This document shows, piece by piece, positions 53,566-63,426 of a stretch of 64,000 nt of DNA (the stretch's first letter is position 1; every line of letters begins with the position of its first letter). The notes below the pieces were generated by a model. It worked only from the letters and a program-made list of their open reading frames with translations. It was not told the DNA's origin and did no database searches. This stretch comes from Shewanella benthica KT99 (GTDB lineage Bacteria; Pseudomonadota; Gammaproteobacteria; Enterobacterales; Shewanellaceae). The position numbers were made by a program, and so were the translations under genes. The stretch lies in contig NZ_ABIC01000002.1 in NCBI RefSeq assembly GCF_000172075.1, positions 62,001 through 126,000 of the forward strand. The letters are read 5' to 3'.

Positions 53566-56500
53566 TTATGGGATCGTGTCAATAATTAGTGCACTGTCTG
53601 TGAGGAGATTGTTAATTACTTGAATGTCTGTGAAGTTATTAGCATTGGTTAAGTCGACCCCGTTGATCACTATGGTAAGAGTAATGCCTCCAGCACCTAG
53701 GCCATCAGAATCGACATAAATCTCGGTGTTTCCGTTCACGAAATTAAAGTCTAAATAATCAGCTAAACTAACGGCGTTGCTATCTTCACCCACTAATATA
53801 TCTGCTAGGTTTAAAACATCGATCGTAGGGTCGAAGTTATAAACAGTATCTGTGCTACCATCATCTGAACCTATTTCCCAAATGAAAGTGTCTTCATCTG
53901 TATCTACACCACCATCAAGAGAATCAGATCCCTGGCCCCCAATAAGGATGTCGCTACCCATTCCACCATCTAATGAATCGTCTCCCAGGCCTGAAGCTAA
54001 GTAATCTGCACTGGCTCCGCCCACGAGGGCATCGACTCCAGTCGTTCCAGTTACAAAGTTATATGCACCAGGATCAATATCAGGATCTAGAATTATTGTG
54101 AAGTGACCATCATTATCGACAGTGAAAGGTATAGCATCACCATCTCCGTCAGTTGCGTTATAAGCAAACTCAATATGCAGCGGGAACTCCGCTAAACTTG
54201 TTGTAGAAGAGAGGGCTAAAACTTGAAAATCCTCTCCACTAATATAGGTTATTTCAATTGATAAGATGGTTAATGAATTTGGAGCTAGTTCTTCTATGGT
54301 TAATGTGGGGCTAATACTGGTATTAACCAGTTTGGTGGAGCCATCTGAGTACCTGACAAGGTAGGTAATCGTGCTTGAGCCTGAATGGTTTCCATTATTG
54401 TTAGTACCTAAACTGATCGCTGCTAAGGTAGTGCCTTGGGTTATTCCATCGCCATAGGTAAATTTGATGGCTTCACCTGCATGGATAGAAGTTTGTGGAC
54501 CAACACCTATGCCATGACTGTTTGAATTGATGTTTGATTCTGTTGTGACGTTATTTACCGTAATTGTTCCGGAAATAACAGTAATTGGCATGTTTGCTTG
54601 CCCTTCATTGGTATAAATGGTGCCATCAAAATCAACGTAATATGAGCCACTGTTATTTGCAGGGGCACTAGCTAAATCGTAATCAATGAGAACTTCTGAG
54701 TCTAGTTCATCAAGCAGAGTAAATAGGTAGTCAATACTACCGTCGGCGGAAGTTACTGCCGATAAAGTAAATATCTCAGTCCCATCAGCTGTCGCTATTA
54801 ACGTATTGCCATTCATTGAGTAACTTAAATCAAATCCATTGTGTTTGAGACCCGCGGTAAGTACGCTAAAATCAACAGAGCCAAAACCATCGGCACCAGG
54901 AGCAAATAAATCGTCCGAGTACATCTGACCTACAGTGTGAGAGATGCTAGGTGTAGCGAGTTCATTTACTTCATCAATAGGCGAGTCATCTTCTATGGAT
55001 ATAACTAAGTTAGTATTAATATCCCCATGGCCATCGTTGATCGTTGCACCAAAGCTCAATGCAATAATATCTTCTACATCATTAATACTGTGGTCTAAAG
55101 ATTCATATAAAGTCACTGAGTAGTCGAAGCTGAATTGTGATGCGCCGGCTGTTACAGATGATAATACAATCGTCATGACAAGAGTTGAACCTACCATTCC
55201 AGTGAGTGTTTTTGAGCCACTGTCCCACGTCCAGATCACCAATTCCCCGCCGGAATTTACGTTACTTAAGGGTCCGCTGAGTGATACGGTAAAGGCTAAT
55301 TCATCAGCAGCATCAACATCAGTAAAGGTTACGCTACCCATTGCAACGGTAAAATCTGTGGTATCGGTGGGAACACCTATATTGTCTATCAAACCATTGG
55401 TTAAGCCTTCTTCAGACACTGAAATAGTAGTCGCACTGACTATTTCTGGCAGGTCATTGGTGCCGGTAATGGTGAGGTTAACGGTCTTGGTGTCACTGCC
55501 GCCATCATTATCGGTGACGCTGACCTCGAAGCTCAAGGTGATGGTTTCGCCCAGGGCGAGGAACTGCACCACAGAGTTGAGTATGCTGTAATCCCAACTG
55601 TCACTGTCAACGCTAAAACCATCGATGAGTCCCTGTATTTCGCCGGCGGTGAGTGCATTGGTTAAGCTGCCGCCACTCCAGCTAATATTGTTGTTATAGA
55701 CTTCACTGACACTGTGGGTGTTATTGATATCCACATCGGTGAAGCTGAGTGCGCCGCTGTCGCTGAGGTTCGGGTCGGTAGCATCTTCGGTGACGCCGCC
55801 AGTCATGTCGACGGTCAAGACCGGATCGTCATTGGTGCCGGTAATGGTGAGGTTAACGGTCTTGGTGTCGGTGCCGCCGTCATTATCGGTGACGGTGACC
55901 TCGAAGCTCAAGGTGATGGTTTCGCCCAGGGCGAGGAACTGCACCACAGAGTTGAGTATGCTGTAATCCCAACTGTCATTGTCTACCGTGAAGCCATCGA
56001 TGAGTCCCTGTATTTCGCCGGCGGTGAGTGCGTTGGTTAAGCTGCCGTCACTCCAGCTAATATCGCCGTTGTAGACTTCACTGACACTGTGGGTGTTATT
56101 GATGTCCACATCGGTGAAGCTGAGTGCACCGCTGTCGCTGAGGTTCGGGTCGGTAGCATCTTCGCTGACGCCGCCAGTCATGTCGACGGTCAAGACCGGA
56201 TCGTCATTGGTGCCGGTAATGGTGATTGTGACGAGTTGCGTATCGGTTGCGCCGAACTCATCGATGACGGTAACGAGGAAGTTCTCAACAACCTGTTCCC
56301 CTTCGGCAAGGCTGTCGGCCGCACTATTGTCTAAGGTGTAGGTCCACTCGCCTGTATTTGGGTCTATGACAAAACTACCTAGAGCTGAGGTATTGTCACC
56401 ACTCCAGGTTAGGCTTGCGCCGTCATCTACATCTGCCGCTGTTAAAGTACCAGTAGTGGAAGCTGTCTGTGGATCGTCTACTTCAGTAATGGTTCCCGAA

Positions 56501-58839
56501 GCGTCCCCGAGTGATGAAGTGATGACAGGACTATCGTTAGTACCAAATATGGTGATGGTCACCAGTTGAGTATCGGTGCCACCAAATTCATCGGTAACTG
56601 TGACCCAGAATTCTTCTTGAATTGATTGGCCCTCAGCTAAACTGTCGGCGGCATCGTTGTCTAAGTTATAGATCCACGCGCCAGTATCCGGATCTATAGA
56701 GAAGCTACCTAAGCTGCCAGTTGCATCGCCACTCCAAGTGAGTACTGCGCCGTTGTCGACATCGGTCGCTTCGAGCATGCCTGTTGCTGTTGGGCTTCCT
56801 GAAACGACTGTACCATCATCGAGATTACCCGCTTCTATCACAGTGCCTGTATCGTAGCCGCCACCTTCTTGCTCTTCTGGGGGGCTAATGATTGGATTGT
56901 CGTTGGTGCCGGTAATGGTGATGGTGACGAGTTGCGTATCGGTTGCGCCGAACTCATCGATGACGGTAACGAGGAAGTTCTCAACAACCTGTTCCCCTTC
57001 GGCAAGCCTGTCAGACGCACTATTGCCTAAAGTGTAAGTCCACTCGCCAGTGCTTGGGTCGATGACAAAGCTACCGTAGCTAGAGATGTCGTTACCAGAC
57101 CAGCTAAGTACTGCACCATTATCGACATCTGTAGCTGTTAAAGTTCCAGTTGCAATGGATGTTTGAGGATCATCTACTTCCGTTACCGCACCCGTGGCAT
57201 TTTCAATGCCCGAGGTTATTGTTGGCGCATCGTTTGTACCATTAACGGTGATAGTGATAATCTGGGTTTGAGTTGCGCCAAAGTCGTCTGTTACTGTTAC
57301 GGTAAATAGATCGGTAACGACTTCTCCTTCAGATAAGCTATCTGCCAATACGTTATCTAAGGTATAGGTCCATTCGCCAGTTATAGGGTCAATGACTAAA
57401 CTACCATAGATTCCATTAGCGTCTCCGCTCCAGATTAAAACTGAACCATTATCGACATCGGTGGCTGCTAAGCTGCCTGTCGCAATAACGATGCCGGGAA
57501 CGAGTGTACCGTCATCCTCGTTACCCGCTTCGATGACTAAACCTTGGTCACCTGGGAGGATTGGACCATCTGGACCATCTGGGTCAATAATTACGATAAC
57601 TGGGTTATCGTTGGTACCTGTGATTGTGATGGACAGGGTGACCAGTACACTATCGCCATCGGTATCCGTAAGCTGATAAGTAAATATTTCAGTAACTTGC
57701 TCTCCTTCAGCTAATGCTTGTATGTGATCTAATGAGTTATCTAATTGATAGGTATAACTACCGTCTGCGGAGATTTGTAATAGACCAAAGCTACCTGAAA
57801 TCCCTGTAGTGTCCGACACTGCTATAGTGGCCCCGTCAGAGTTCGAAACTTGTGACACGATTGCCGAGTCGGCTCCTTGGGTATCGTTAAGTAAAACATT
57901 GCCAGTAATAGACACGTTCCCGTCTTCTGCGACGCTGTTACTATCATCTGCTCCGCTTGGACTATCGTCGATAATGTTAACTGTGATTGTTGATAAAGTG
58001 GTGTTACCGGCAAGATCGGTCACTAAGATTGTAAATGTTTGTGAGAAAGTATCGGATGTAGCATTGTCTACACTATTGATAAGAGTGAAATTATAATCCA
58101 GCATACCGGTATCTGGATCTAAGCTAGTTATCACTAATATGCCGTTATCTGTTGCTATGGTTAATGGACCTAAAAATATGCCTCCAACAACAATATTTAT
58201 GCCATGAATTGTTAGGCTCCCTATTCCTGCTGGTATATCAAATTTCAGACTATTTGACTGAGTTAAAGCGGTTACTAACGGGCTTGATCCTTGCAAAAGG
58301 TTGGCTTCCAGTAGAGTCACGCTGCTTGCATCTAGTGTTGGAAGACTTGGGATCTCGGCGGTTAAAATCAAGGGGTCTTCTGTTGGGGCGGGAGCTAAGT
58401 CAAAACCTGTAGTGTCATATCCGGCTCCTGCTAATGTCTCATCACCGGTTCTACCTAAGGTTACATAGTCTGAGCTAGCTTGATTTCCTCCACTGCCAGC
58501 GGCGGTTTCAGGGAGCGCAGCGGTAGGATCTTTACCCGATAAAATTTGGGCTTGTAAGGCGGCAATTTCAGCATCTGCTGCAACGGGTGCTGTAGAAAAT
58601 TCAGTAACCGCTCCTAAGGCGCTTTCTGGTATGGGGTCGGCAAAGCTTGTTTCAGTAATTATGCTGCCATCTGCCATCTGTAAGATGAACTGAGAATTTG
58701 GTGGAAAAATAAGCTGTTCGCCATCCCTAATAAGATCGCCTATAGTCACATCTTTGATGTTACCTTGCTCATCCTTGGCCTTTAATTGACCCACAAGCTT
58801 GGTGACAACCGCGTCTTGCCCTGCTATTGAAACACCCAT
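53566..58839 (-). CDS. Giant VCBS/RTX adhesin without vWA domain (LapA-like), adhesin 2
   Basis: About 1757 residues. Order: N-terminal retention module (1-105; MGVSIAGQDAVVTKLVGQLK), TAAG motif at 112-115, linker, a bacterial Ig/cadherin segment, four to five VCBS repeats (about 400-880; units with GSFVIDPSTGEWTYTL and AEGEQVVENFLVTVIDEFGA), two 125-residue repeats, a cadherin-like module, RTX nonapeptides (about 1610-1640; GLGDDSLDGGMGSDILIGGQ) and the secretion signal. An ATG six bases upstream is possible; the chosen one is 7 bases from AGGGA. It is unlike adhesin 1 in repeats and lacks vWA, but has the same retention and export signals, so it should use the same exporter and LapG-like protease (inference). 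Confidence 0.92.
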   Translation of the reverse strand: MGVSIAGQDAVVTKLVGQLKAKDEQGNIKDVTIGDLIRDGEQLIFPPNSQFILQMADGSIITETSFADPIPESALGAVTEFSTAPVAADAEIAALQAQILSGKDPTAALPETAAGSGGNQASSDYVTLGRTGDETLAGAGYDTTGFDLAPAPTEDPLILTAEIPSLPTLDASSVTLLEANLLQGSSPLVTALTQSNSLKFDIPAGIGSLTIHGINIVVGGIFLGPLTIATDNGILVITSLDPDTGMLDYNFTLINSVDNATSDTFSQTFTILVTDLAGNTTLSTITVNIIDDSPSGADDSNSVAEDGNVSITGNVLLNDTQGADSAIVSQVSNSDGATIAVSDTTGISGSFGLLQISADGSYTYQLDNSLDHIQALAEGEQVTEIFTYQLTDTDGDSVLVTLSITITGTNDNPVIVIIDPDGPDGPILPGDQGLVIEAGNEDDGTLVPGIVIATGSLAATDVDNGSVLIWSGDANGIYGSLVIDPITGEWTYTLDNVLADSLSEGEVVTDLFTVTVTDDFGATQTQIITITVNGTNDAPTITSGIENATGAVTEVDDPQTSIATGTLTATDVDNGAVLSWSGNDISSYGSFVIDPSTGEWTYTLGNSASDRLAEGEQVVENFLVTVIDEFGATDTQLVTITITGTNDNPIISPPEEQEGGGYDTGTVIEAGNLDDGTVVSGSPTATGMLEATDVDNGAVLTWSGDATGSLGSFSIDPDTGAWIYNLDNDAADSLAEGQSIQEEFWVTVTDEFGGTDTQLVTITIFGTNDSPVITSSLGDASGTITEVDDPQTASTTGTLTAADVDDGASLTWSGDNTSALGSFVIDPNTGEWTYTLDNSAADSLAEGEQVVENFLVTVIDEFGATDTQLVTITITGTNDDPVLTVDMTGGVSEDATDPNLSDSGALSFTDVDINNTHSVSEVYNGDISWSDGSLTNALTAGEIQGLIDGFTVDNDSWDYSILNSVVQFLALGETITLSFEVTVTDNDGGTDTKTVNLTITGTNDDPVLTVDMTGGVTEDATDPNLSDSGALSFTDVDINNTHSVSEVYNNNISWSGGSLTNALTAGEIQGLIDGFSVDSDSWDYSILNSVVQFLALGETITLSFEVSVTDNDGGSDTKTVNLTITGTNDLPEIVSATTISVSEEGLTNGLIDNIGVPTDTTDFTVAMGSVTFTDVDAADELAFTVSLSGPLSNVNSGGELVIWTWDSGSKTLTGMVGSTLVMTIVLSSVTAGASQFSFDYSVTLYESLDHSINDVEDIIALSFGATINDGHGDINTNLVISIEDDSPIDEVNELATPSISHTVGQMYSDDLFAPGADGFGSVDFSVLTAGLKHNGFDLSYSMNGNTLIATADGTEIFTLSAVTSADGSIDYLFTLLDELDSEVLIDYDLASAPANNSGSYYVDFDGTIYTNEGQANMPITVISGTITVNNVTTESNINSNSHGIGVGPQTSIHAGEAIKFTYGDGITQGTTLAAISLGTNNNGNHSGSSTITYLVRYSDGSTKLVNTSISPTLTIEELAPNSLTILSIEITYISGEDFQVLALSSTTSLAEFPLHIEFAYNATDGDGDAIPFTVDNDGHFTIILDPDIDPGAYNFVTGTTGVDALVGGASADYLASGLGDDSLDGGMGSDILIGGQGSDSLDGGVDTDEDTFIWEIGSDDGSTDTVYNFDPTIDVLNLADILVGEDSNAVSLADYLDFNFVNGNTEIYVDSDGLGAGGITLTIVINGVDLTNANNFTDIQVINNLLTDSALIIDTIP
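55465..56215 (-). repeat. Two tandem 375-bp repeats inside adhesin 2
   Basis: Two copies of a 375-base (125-codon) unit lie side by side, differing at scattered bases. Each encodes NDDPVLTVDMTGGV at its start and DNDGGTDTKTVNLTITGTND at its end. Confidence 0.9.
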
Positions 58840-59068
58840 AATCATATCCCTGAGCTAGTTCTTTTTTTGCGAGGAATCCAAATTGAATTGTTCAAGCATT
58901 ACTTCGCTGCCCGAACATAATTAGTTTGGCTCTAATTTACAATGAGTCAAATTAGTGGGAATCCCCTGTAACTGGCATGGTTATTGGGTTTCGATGGGAT
59001 AAACTTGAAAAGTAGCGTCTATTCAGCTGTTTGGAATGGATGAAGGTCGTTGCATAAAAAATCTAAAT
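58840..59068. other. Upstream region of adhesin 2
   Basis: About 230 non-coding bases between the adhesin 2 start and the hemY terminator. The promoter for adhesin 2 must be here. I see no clear -35/-10 pair, hairpin or known operator. Confidence 0.5.
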
Positions 59069-59097
59069 AAAGAAACCACCTAAGAGGCGGTTTCTTT
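59069..59097 (-). terminator. Terminator of the hemCDXY operon
   Basis: A 12-bp stem (AAAGAAACCACC / GGCGGTTTCTTT, one mismatch) with a five-base loop and T residues. It begins 20 bases beyond the hemY stop codon on the minus strand. Confidence 0.85.
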
Positions 59098-59117
59098 ATT
59101 TCACAATCGTATAACGG

Positions 59118-60287
59118 TTAACCTGTGACGGCGGCTTGTCGGTAGCTTTGAATGGCCCCATTTTGTTCGCCAAGGTGCTCATGGGTCTCGCCAAGAGCCA
59201 GCCAGTTGGCTTTGTTTGGTCGCTGATGACACACTTTTTTCCAGTATGTCATGGCTTGACGATAATTTTTATTTTGCGAATGCAGCTTAGCCAGTAATAT
59301 TTGGAAGCTGAGTTCTTCAGCGTACTTTTTCTCCAGTGCAAATATCTGTCTTCTCTCTTCGACATCGGCGGGGGAAAGAATTTTAGCAAGCGCTACCGAG
59401 ATATCCGAACAAAGGCCGCTCTTTATCTGTTTCATTAAGATTTTCTTAGCTTCTGTTTTACGGTTGAATTTATGTAAACCTAAACAATAGCTGGCTAAGT
59501 ATTGTGGCTCTTTCCTTTCGGCTCGGCTTAACCAATGCCATACTTTTTCTAATTCTTGTTCGCTGTTGGATTGGGCCTGAATAAGCAGAGCATTATTAGT
59601 GAGAATGGTGAGGTGTTGATAATCTGCCTCGCTAAGCACCTGGCGCTTCTTAATGATGGGCAGCAGTAACTTTAATGCATGCCAGTCGGCTTGAGCTTGA
59701 TATAACTCCAAGGCCAACTTTAATACCGGTTGTTTACTCTTACTCGTGGGGGAGAGTTTATCTAGCTCTATTCTGGCTTTGTCTAGCTCTCCTTGTTGGA
59801 GTAAGTAGCGGGTGCGGCTAGTGCTTACGGCCTTGATAGCCAATGGCTCCTGTTCCGCTTGTTGCAGGTATTTGTCTCGTGACTCGGCATTGTTCTGATG
59901 ATGAGCAGCTCTTGCTGCGGCGAGCAAATTAAGGGTTGGCAGCTCACCTTTCTCGGCACCTTTAATCATGGCTTTCTCGGCTGTGGACCAATCCTCTTCC
60001 GCTAATGCGAGCGCCCCCACTAAGGTGTATTTCCTTGCGGCTTTTTTACGCCATTTTTCGGGGAGCAGGCGGCTGCTAAGCAGCAGATTCAGTATGAAAA
60101 TAATCGCCCACTCAGTTAGCTGCAGTAAACCGTAAAAAACGATAAGCGCGATAACCGCAAAAAGGACACCTGTTTCAACTTCGTAATCCCATATGGTGAA
60201 ATACAGGTAACCATTCATGCCTTCAAAAAAAGGACTGATACAGAGGCCGAACAAAACAATTCCCAGATAGATTAATACGCGTGTCAT
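59118..60287 (-). CDS. hemY: HemY-like inner-membrane TPR protein
   Basis: A 389-residue protein with two N-terminal transmembrane helices (VLIYLGIVLFGLCISPFFEG; LFAVIALIVFYGLLQLTEWA) and a large TPR domain (about 90-385; e.g. AARAAHHQNNAESRDKYLQQ, WLALGETHEHLGEQNGAIQS). This is the gammaproteobacterial HemY of the hemCDXY operon, not the protoporphyrinogen oxidase also called HemY. Its biochemical role in haem synthesis is unclear. It overlaps hemX by four bases and is the last gene of the operon. Confidence 0.92.
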   Translation of the reverse strand: MTRVLIYLGIVLFGLCISPFFEGMNGYLYFTIWDYEVETGVLFAVIALIVFYGLLQLTEWAIIFILNLLLSSRLLPEKWRKKAARKYTLVGALALAEEDWSTAEKAMIKGAEKGELPTLNLLAAARAAHHQNNAESRDKYLQQAEQEPLAIKAVSTSRTRYLLQQGELDKARIELDKLSPTSKSKQPVLKLALELYQAQADWHALKLLLPIIKKRQVLSEADYQHLTILTNNALLIQAQSNSEQELEKVWHWLSRAERKEPQYLASYCLGLHKFNRKTEAKKILMKQIKSGLCSDISVALAKILSPADVEERRQIFALEKKYAEELSFQILLAKLHSQNKNYRQAMTYWKKVCHQRPNKANWLALGETHEHLGEQNGAIQSYRQAAVTG

Positions 60288-61456
60288 AGGGAAGCCTCTG
60301 TCACCATCAAGTTACCGTAGGTAGTCAGCTGTTGGAGCATAGGAGTCGATTGAAAGTGGTTAATACTTGGGGTCTGAATTTCTAAGGTAGTTAATGCATC
60401 GAGTGCGGCCAGTGCTTCTTCAGTTTGAGCCTTGCTAAGATCGAAGTATTGATAGATCCACTTCCTTGCAAGGGTCAAAGATTGTCGGTAATTCACCTGA
60501 TCTTGTCGGTATAGAGCAAACTGAGATTGAAGTAGCTTATTTCTGATGTTTTCAACTAGGTACCACTGCTGATCCGGTGTGAGTATGGGGGTGATATCTG
60601 TGGATCTTTTACGAATGACCACAAAATCGTCCATAAACGCCTTCCAGGATTTAGTCAGGTTTTCTTGCCAATCATCTATCGACTCTGTCATCTCAGGATT
60701 GGTTGGGCGATTAGCCGCATTGGTCACATCGACTCTATTTAATGGCAGCTGGTGTAGATGCTCTATCATGTTATCCAGAGTCAGCACTGTCCCGGTAATG
60801 TCTGTGCTCTTGATAGCTGATACCGCTGCTATGTCTGTTGCTAGCGCTTTTCTCAATGGTGTTAGCGAGGGATCTTTCATCGATTCAATGCGGTCATCTG
60901 CGGCCTTGAGTAAACTCGCCGATGTGCTGGGATCTTTTTCCAGCCAAAGCTTATTACCCGCCATTCTGACCAAATATTTTGCTTCCTCTGCCATCCAGTG
61001 ATTGGGGTTACGCTGAGCCAGTTGGGCTACTCTTTCACTCAGTTGCAGCTGATTGCTTGTTAGTTTATCTATGCCAGAGTTTGTGCTGCTGGCGAGTTGT
61101 TGTTGTTTTATTTCGAGTCTCGAAATTTGCTTGGCCGGTTCATTAAAGGCTTGTCTCAACTCAATGGATAGCGCCTGAGTTCTGTTTTTTTGAGCAGCAA
61201 GCTCCTGATAGAGATAATATCCGCCGCCGCAAGTGGCAAAGGTTAGCAGCAAGATAAAAATCAGATTGAACAAAAACCCCCAAGAGACACCGGAACGCTT
61301 GGCGTGAGTGGCAGAAGTGGATGATTGACTATGTGAGGGTATGTCGGCACTCTTAGCTACTATGTTGACTGCCATCGCGGCATTATTAGCATCTGCTTCA
61401 GAGTTTAACTCTGTATGTGCGTCTACCGCATTATCATCTAATTTTTTCTTGTCCAT
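60284..61456 (-). CDS. hemX: HemX-family membrane protein
   Basis: A 390-residue single-pass protein: acidic, Ala/Asp-rich cytosolic N-terminus (1-57), transmembrane helix (GFLFNLIFILLLTFATCGGG), then a periplasmic coiled coil (about 80-160, EIKQQQLASSTNSG region) and a helical domain with conserved RNPNHWMAEEAKYLVRMAGN and DQQWYLVENIRNKLLQSQFA. It is often annotated uroporphyrinogen III methyltransferase, but it has no methyltransferase motifs. It lies between hemD (65 bases) and hemY (overlap) and has an AAGGGA site. Confidence 0.92.
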   Translation of the reverse strand: MDKKKLDDNAVDAHTELNSEADANNAAMAVNIVAKSADIPSHSQSSTSATHAKRSGVSWGFLFNLIFILLLTFATCGGGYYLYQELAAQKNRTQALSIELRQAFNEPAKQISRLEIKQQQLASSTNSGIDKLTSNQLQLSERVAQLAQRNPNHWMAEEAKYLVRMAGNKLWLEKDPSTSASLLKAADDRIESMKDPSLTPLRKALATDIAAVSAIKSTDITGTVLTLDNMIEHLHQLPLNRVDVTNAANRPTNPEMTESIDDWQENLTKSWKAFMDDFVVIRKRSTDITPILTPDQQWYLVENIRNKLLQSQFALYRQDQVNYRQSLTLARKWIYQYFDLSKAQTEEALAALDALTTLEIQTPSINHFQSTPMLQQLTTYGNLMVTEASL

Positions 61457-61521
61457 TAAACAGTCCCTTAAAAGCGATACAGCTACAAAAATGACGAGTT
61501 TGGCCTGTTAACCGATGAGTT

Positions 61522-62250
61522 TTACAGGCCTAAGGCTACAAGTATGGCCTTACAGTTAGCCGCTTTTGCATTGGTAACTTGCCGAAATCCATTGGCAATA
61601 GCCTGCTCCTGTACTCGTGAGCTCGGGACTATAATATGACATGCACGCAGCCAAGCAAATAACTCTTTTGGTACAAGTTTGATTAGGTTATCGAGACTTT
61701 CGCCACTGGTGATGACGATCGTGTCGATTTTGGCTTGCTGCCAGGCCTGTGCGTTGCTTGCTGATGTTAATGTCGGACTGGTCCTGCGATAAACTTCCCA
61801 ATAGCTCACATCGGCGCCTCTATGGGTTAATTCATTCGCCAGAGTTTCTCTTCCACCGACCCCTCGAACTATGATTATCTTCTTTTTAGACAGAGATTGG
61901 AGCTGGGGGAGTGTGAGTAATCCTTCGGTCTGTTGACAATCTTGCGGGGCTTCTTGGGCTGAGATACCCAATTGCGCAAGCGCGTTTAGGGTCGCTTCAC
62001 CGACAGCGTAAAATTGTGTCTCTAGGGGCCAGACTTTCTCTATGGCTTGAGCGGCAAATTTTACCGCATTGGTGCTGATAAATATGATGATGTCTGCATG
62101 CTGAAATAAAGCCATGCCGTGACTTTGTTGCTGGGTCGGAGTCGCTTCTACCTGAAGTAAAGGCGTGACAAGATGTGCGACGCCTCTGGCTAGAAGCGCC
62201 TCAACCATTAACTGATTTCGCCCTTGTGGACGGGTCAGTAATATCTTCAT
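61522..62250 (-). CDS. hemD: Uroporphyrinogen-III synthase
   Basis: A 242-residue two-domain enzyme that closes hydroxymethylbilane to uroporphyrinogen III with inversion of ring D. Low-conservation family, but recognisable by MKILLTRPQGRNQLMVEALL, the IIFISTNAVKFAAQAI helix, FYAVGEATLNALAQLGI and the conserved VITSGESLDNLIKL (T-S-G/S motif). It lies 44 bases after hemC, as in E. coli. Confidence 0.93.
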   Translation of the reverse strand: MKILLTRPQGRNQLMVEALLARGVAHLVTPLLQVEATPTQQQSHGMALFQHADIIIFISTNAVKFAAQAIEKVWPLETQFYAVGEATLNALAQLGISAQEAPQDCQQTEGLLTLPQLQSLSKKKIIIVRGVGGRETLANELTHRGADVSYWEVYRRTSPTLTSASNAQAWQQAKIDTIVITSGESLDNLIKLVPKELFAWLRACHIIVPSSRVQEQAIANGFRQVTNAKAANCKAILVALGL

Positions 62251-62294
62251 CTTGAGTCAGCGGTCATAGATAGCTATTCACTGAAAAGCATCAA

Positions 62295-63224
62295 TTACTT
62301 GATATAAACGGCATCAAGAATCTCTTTTGCGCCTTTGCCCAGTAGCTCTTCGGCAAGTGCGATACCTATGGCCTTAGCATCAGTTTTTGGGCCAACACAT
62401 GTGCCGGTGATTATCTTGCTGCCATCGGGGTTACCCACTAAGCCGCGTAGTGTCAGAGTATCACCTTGGATTTCGGCGAATGCGCCGATCGGCACCTGAC
62501 ATCCACCTTCCAGATGAGTATTCATCGCGCGTTCTGCCGTCACTCGAAAACGAGTCTCTGCATGTTCAAGTGGTGCTAGTAGGGCTTTTACACGCTCATT
62601 ATCAGTACGACACTCGATACCTACGGCGCCTTGGCCGTTAGCGGGTAAAGAATCTTCGGTTGAGATAAAGCTAGTGATACGCTCCTCAAGCTTTAGACGT
62701 TTAAGGCCTGCGGCGGCGAGTATGATGGCATCATAATTTCCGGCATCTAGCTTACCTAATCGTGTGCCTACGTTGCCACGGAGATCGATTATTTTCAGAT
62801 CGGGTCGCATGCCTCTGATCTGGCACTGGCGTCGCAAGCTCGAGGTGCCGACAACGGCTCCCTGGGGCAGGTCGCCGATAGACTTGTAATCGTTTGAGAC
62901 GAATGCATCGCGTGGATCTTCGCGCTCACAGATGACTTCGAGCCCTAGGCCGTCGGGGAAATCCACAGGTACATCTTTTATCGAGTGAACGGCAATGTCG
63001 GCTCTGTCTTCGAGTATGGCGACTTCAAGCTCTTTAACAAACAAGCCTTTACCACCTACTTTTGCCAATGGAGTATCTAAGATTATGTCACCTTTAGTAC
63101 TCATAGGAAGAAGTTCAACGGTCAAACCTGGATGAAACTTTTCCAGTTCTGCTTTTACAAATTCGGCTTGCCAGAGTGCAAGGGGGCTTTTACGTGTTGC
63201 GATTCGAATGACGTTTTGAGACAT
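62295..63224 (-). CDS. hemC: Hydroxymethylbilane synthase (porphobilinogen deaminase)
   Basis: A 309-residue cytosolic enzyme joining four porphobilinogens. Key segments: [20 protein letters not shown], the [15 protein letters not shown] active-site loop with catalytic Asp, [20 protein letters not shown] with substrate-binding Arg residues, and the cofactor-attachment Cys in [15 protein letters not shown] near residue 243. It starts an operon hemC-D-X-Y and is divergent from cyaA, the same arrangement as in E. coli. Confidence 0.97.
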   Translation of the reverse strand: MSQNVIRIATRKSPLALWQAEFVKAELEKFHPGLTVELLPMSTKGDIILDTPLAKVGGKGLFVKELEVAILEDRADIAVHSIKDVPVDFPDGLGLEVICEREDPRDAFVSNDYKSIGDLPQGAVVGTSSLRRQCQIRGMRPDLKIIDLRGNVGTRLGKLDAGNYDAIILAAAGLKRLKLEERITSFISTEDSLPANGQGAVGIECRTDNERVKALLAPLEHAETRFRVTAERAMNTHLEGGCQVPIGAFAEIQGDTLTLRGLVGNPDGSKIITGTCVGPKTDAKAIGIALAEELLGKGAKEILDAVYIK

Positions 63225-63337
63225 GCTCGATGTTCCATACAGAGGCCTTAGATGCAGTTAATGCTAACATTGCTCAGGAATAGATGTAACAAATGGGGTT
63301 TGATTCTTTGACCTCTGCCCAAAACGACTTTAGTTAA

Positions 63338-63359
63338 AAGTGTGATCCTGGTCTCGTTT
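63338..63359 (+). promoter_or_regulatory. Putative CRP-binding site between hemC and cyaA
   Basis: AAGTGTGATCCTGGTCTCGT followed by TT matches the CRP 22-base consensus at 16 positions, with a complete TGTGATC left half. It is about 70-90 bases before the cyaA start, consistent with CRP repression of cyaA known from E. coli. Confidence 0.5.
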
Positions 63360-63426
63360 GTTCCTTGTGGCGGTTAAAACTGTTAGCATTACAGCTGTTT
63401 CTCACCCTGCCTTGGCGTGACTCTTA

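Noticed and set aside
55714..56341. Plus-strand frames of 81-108 codons within adhesin 2
   Set aside because: They are antisense shadows of the 375-bp repeats; the minus frame has the adhesin domains.
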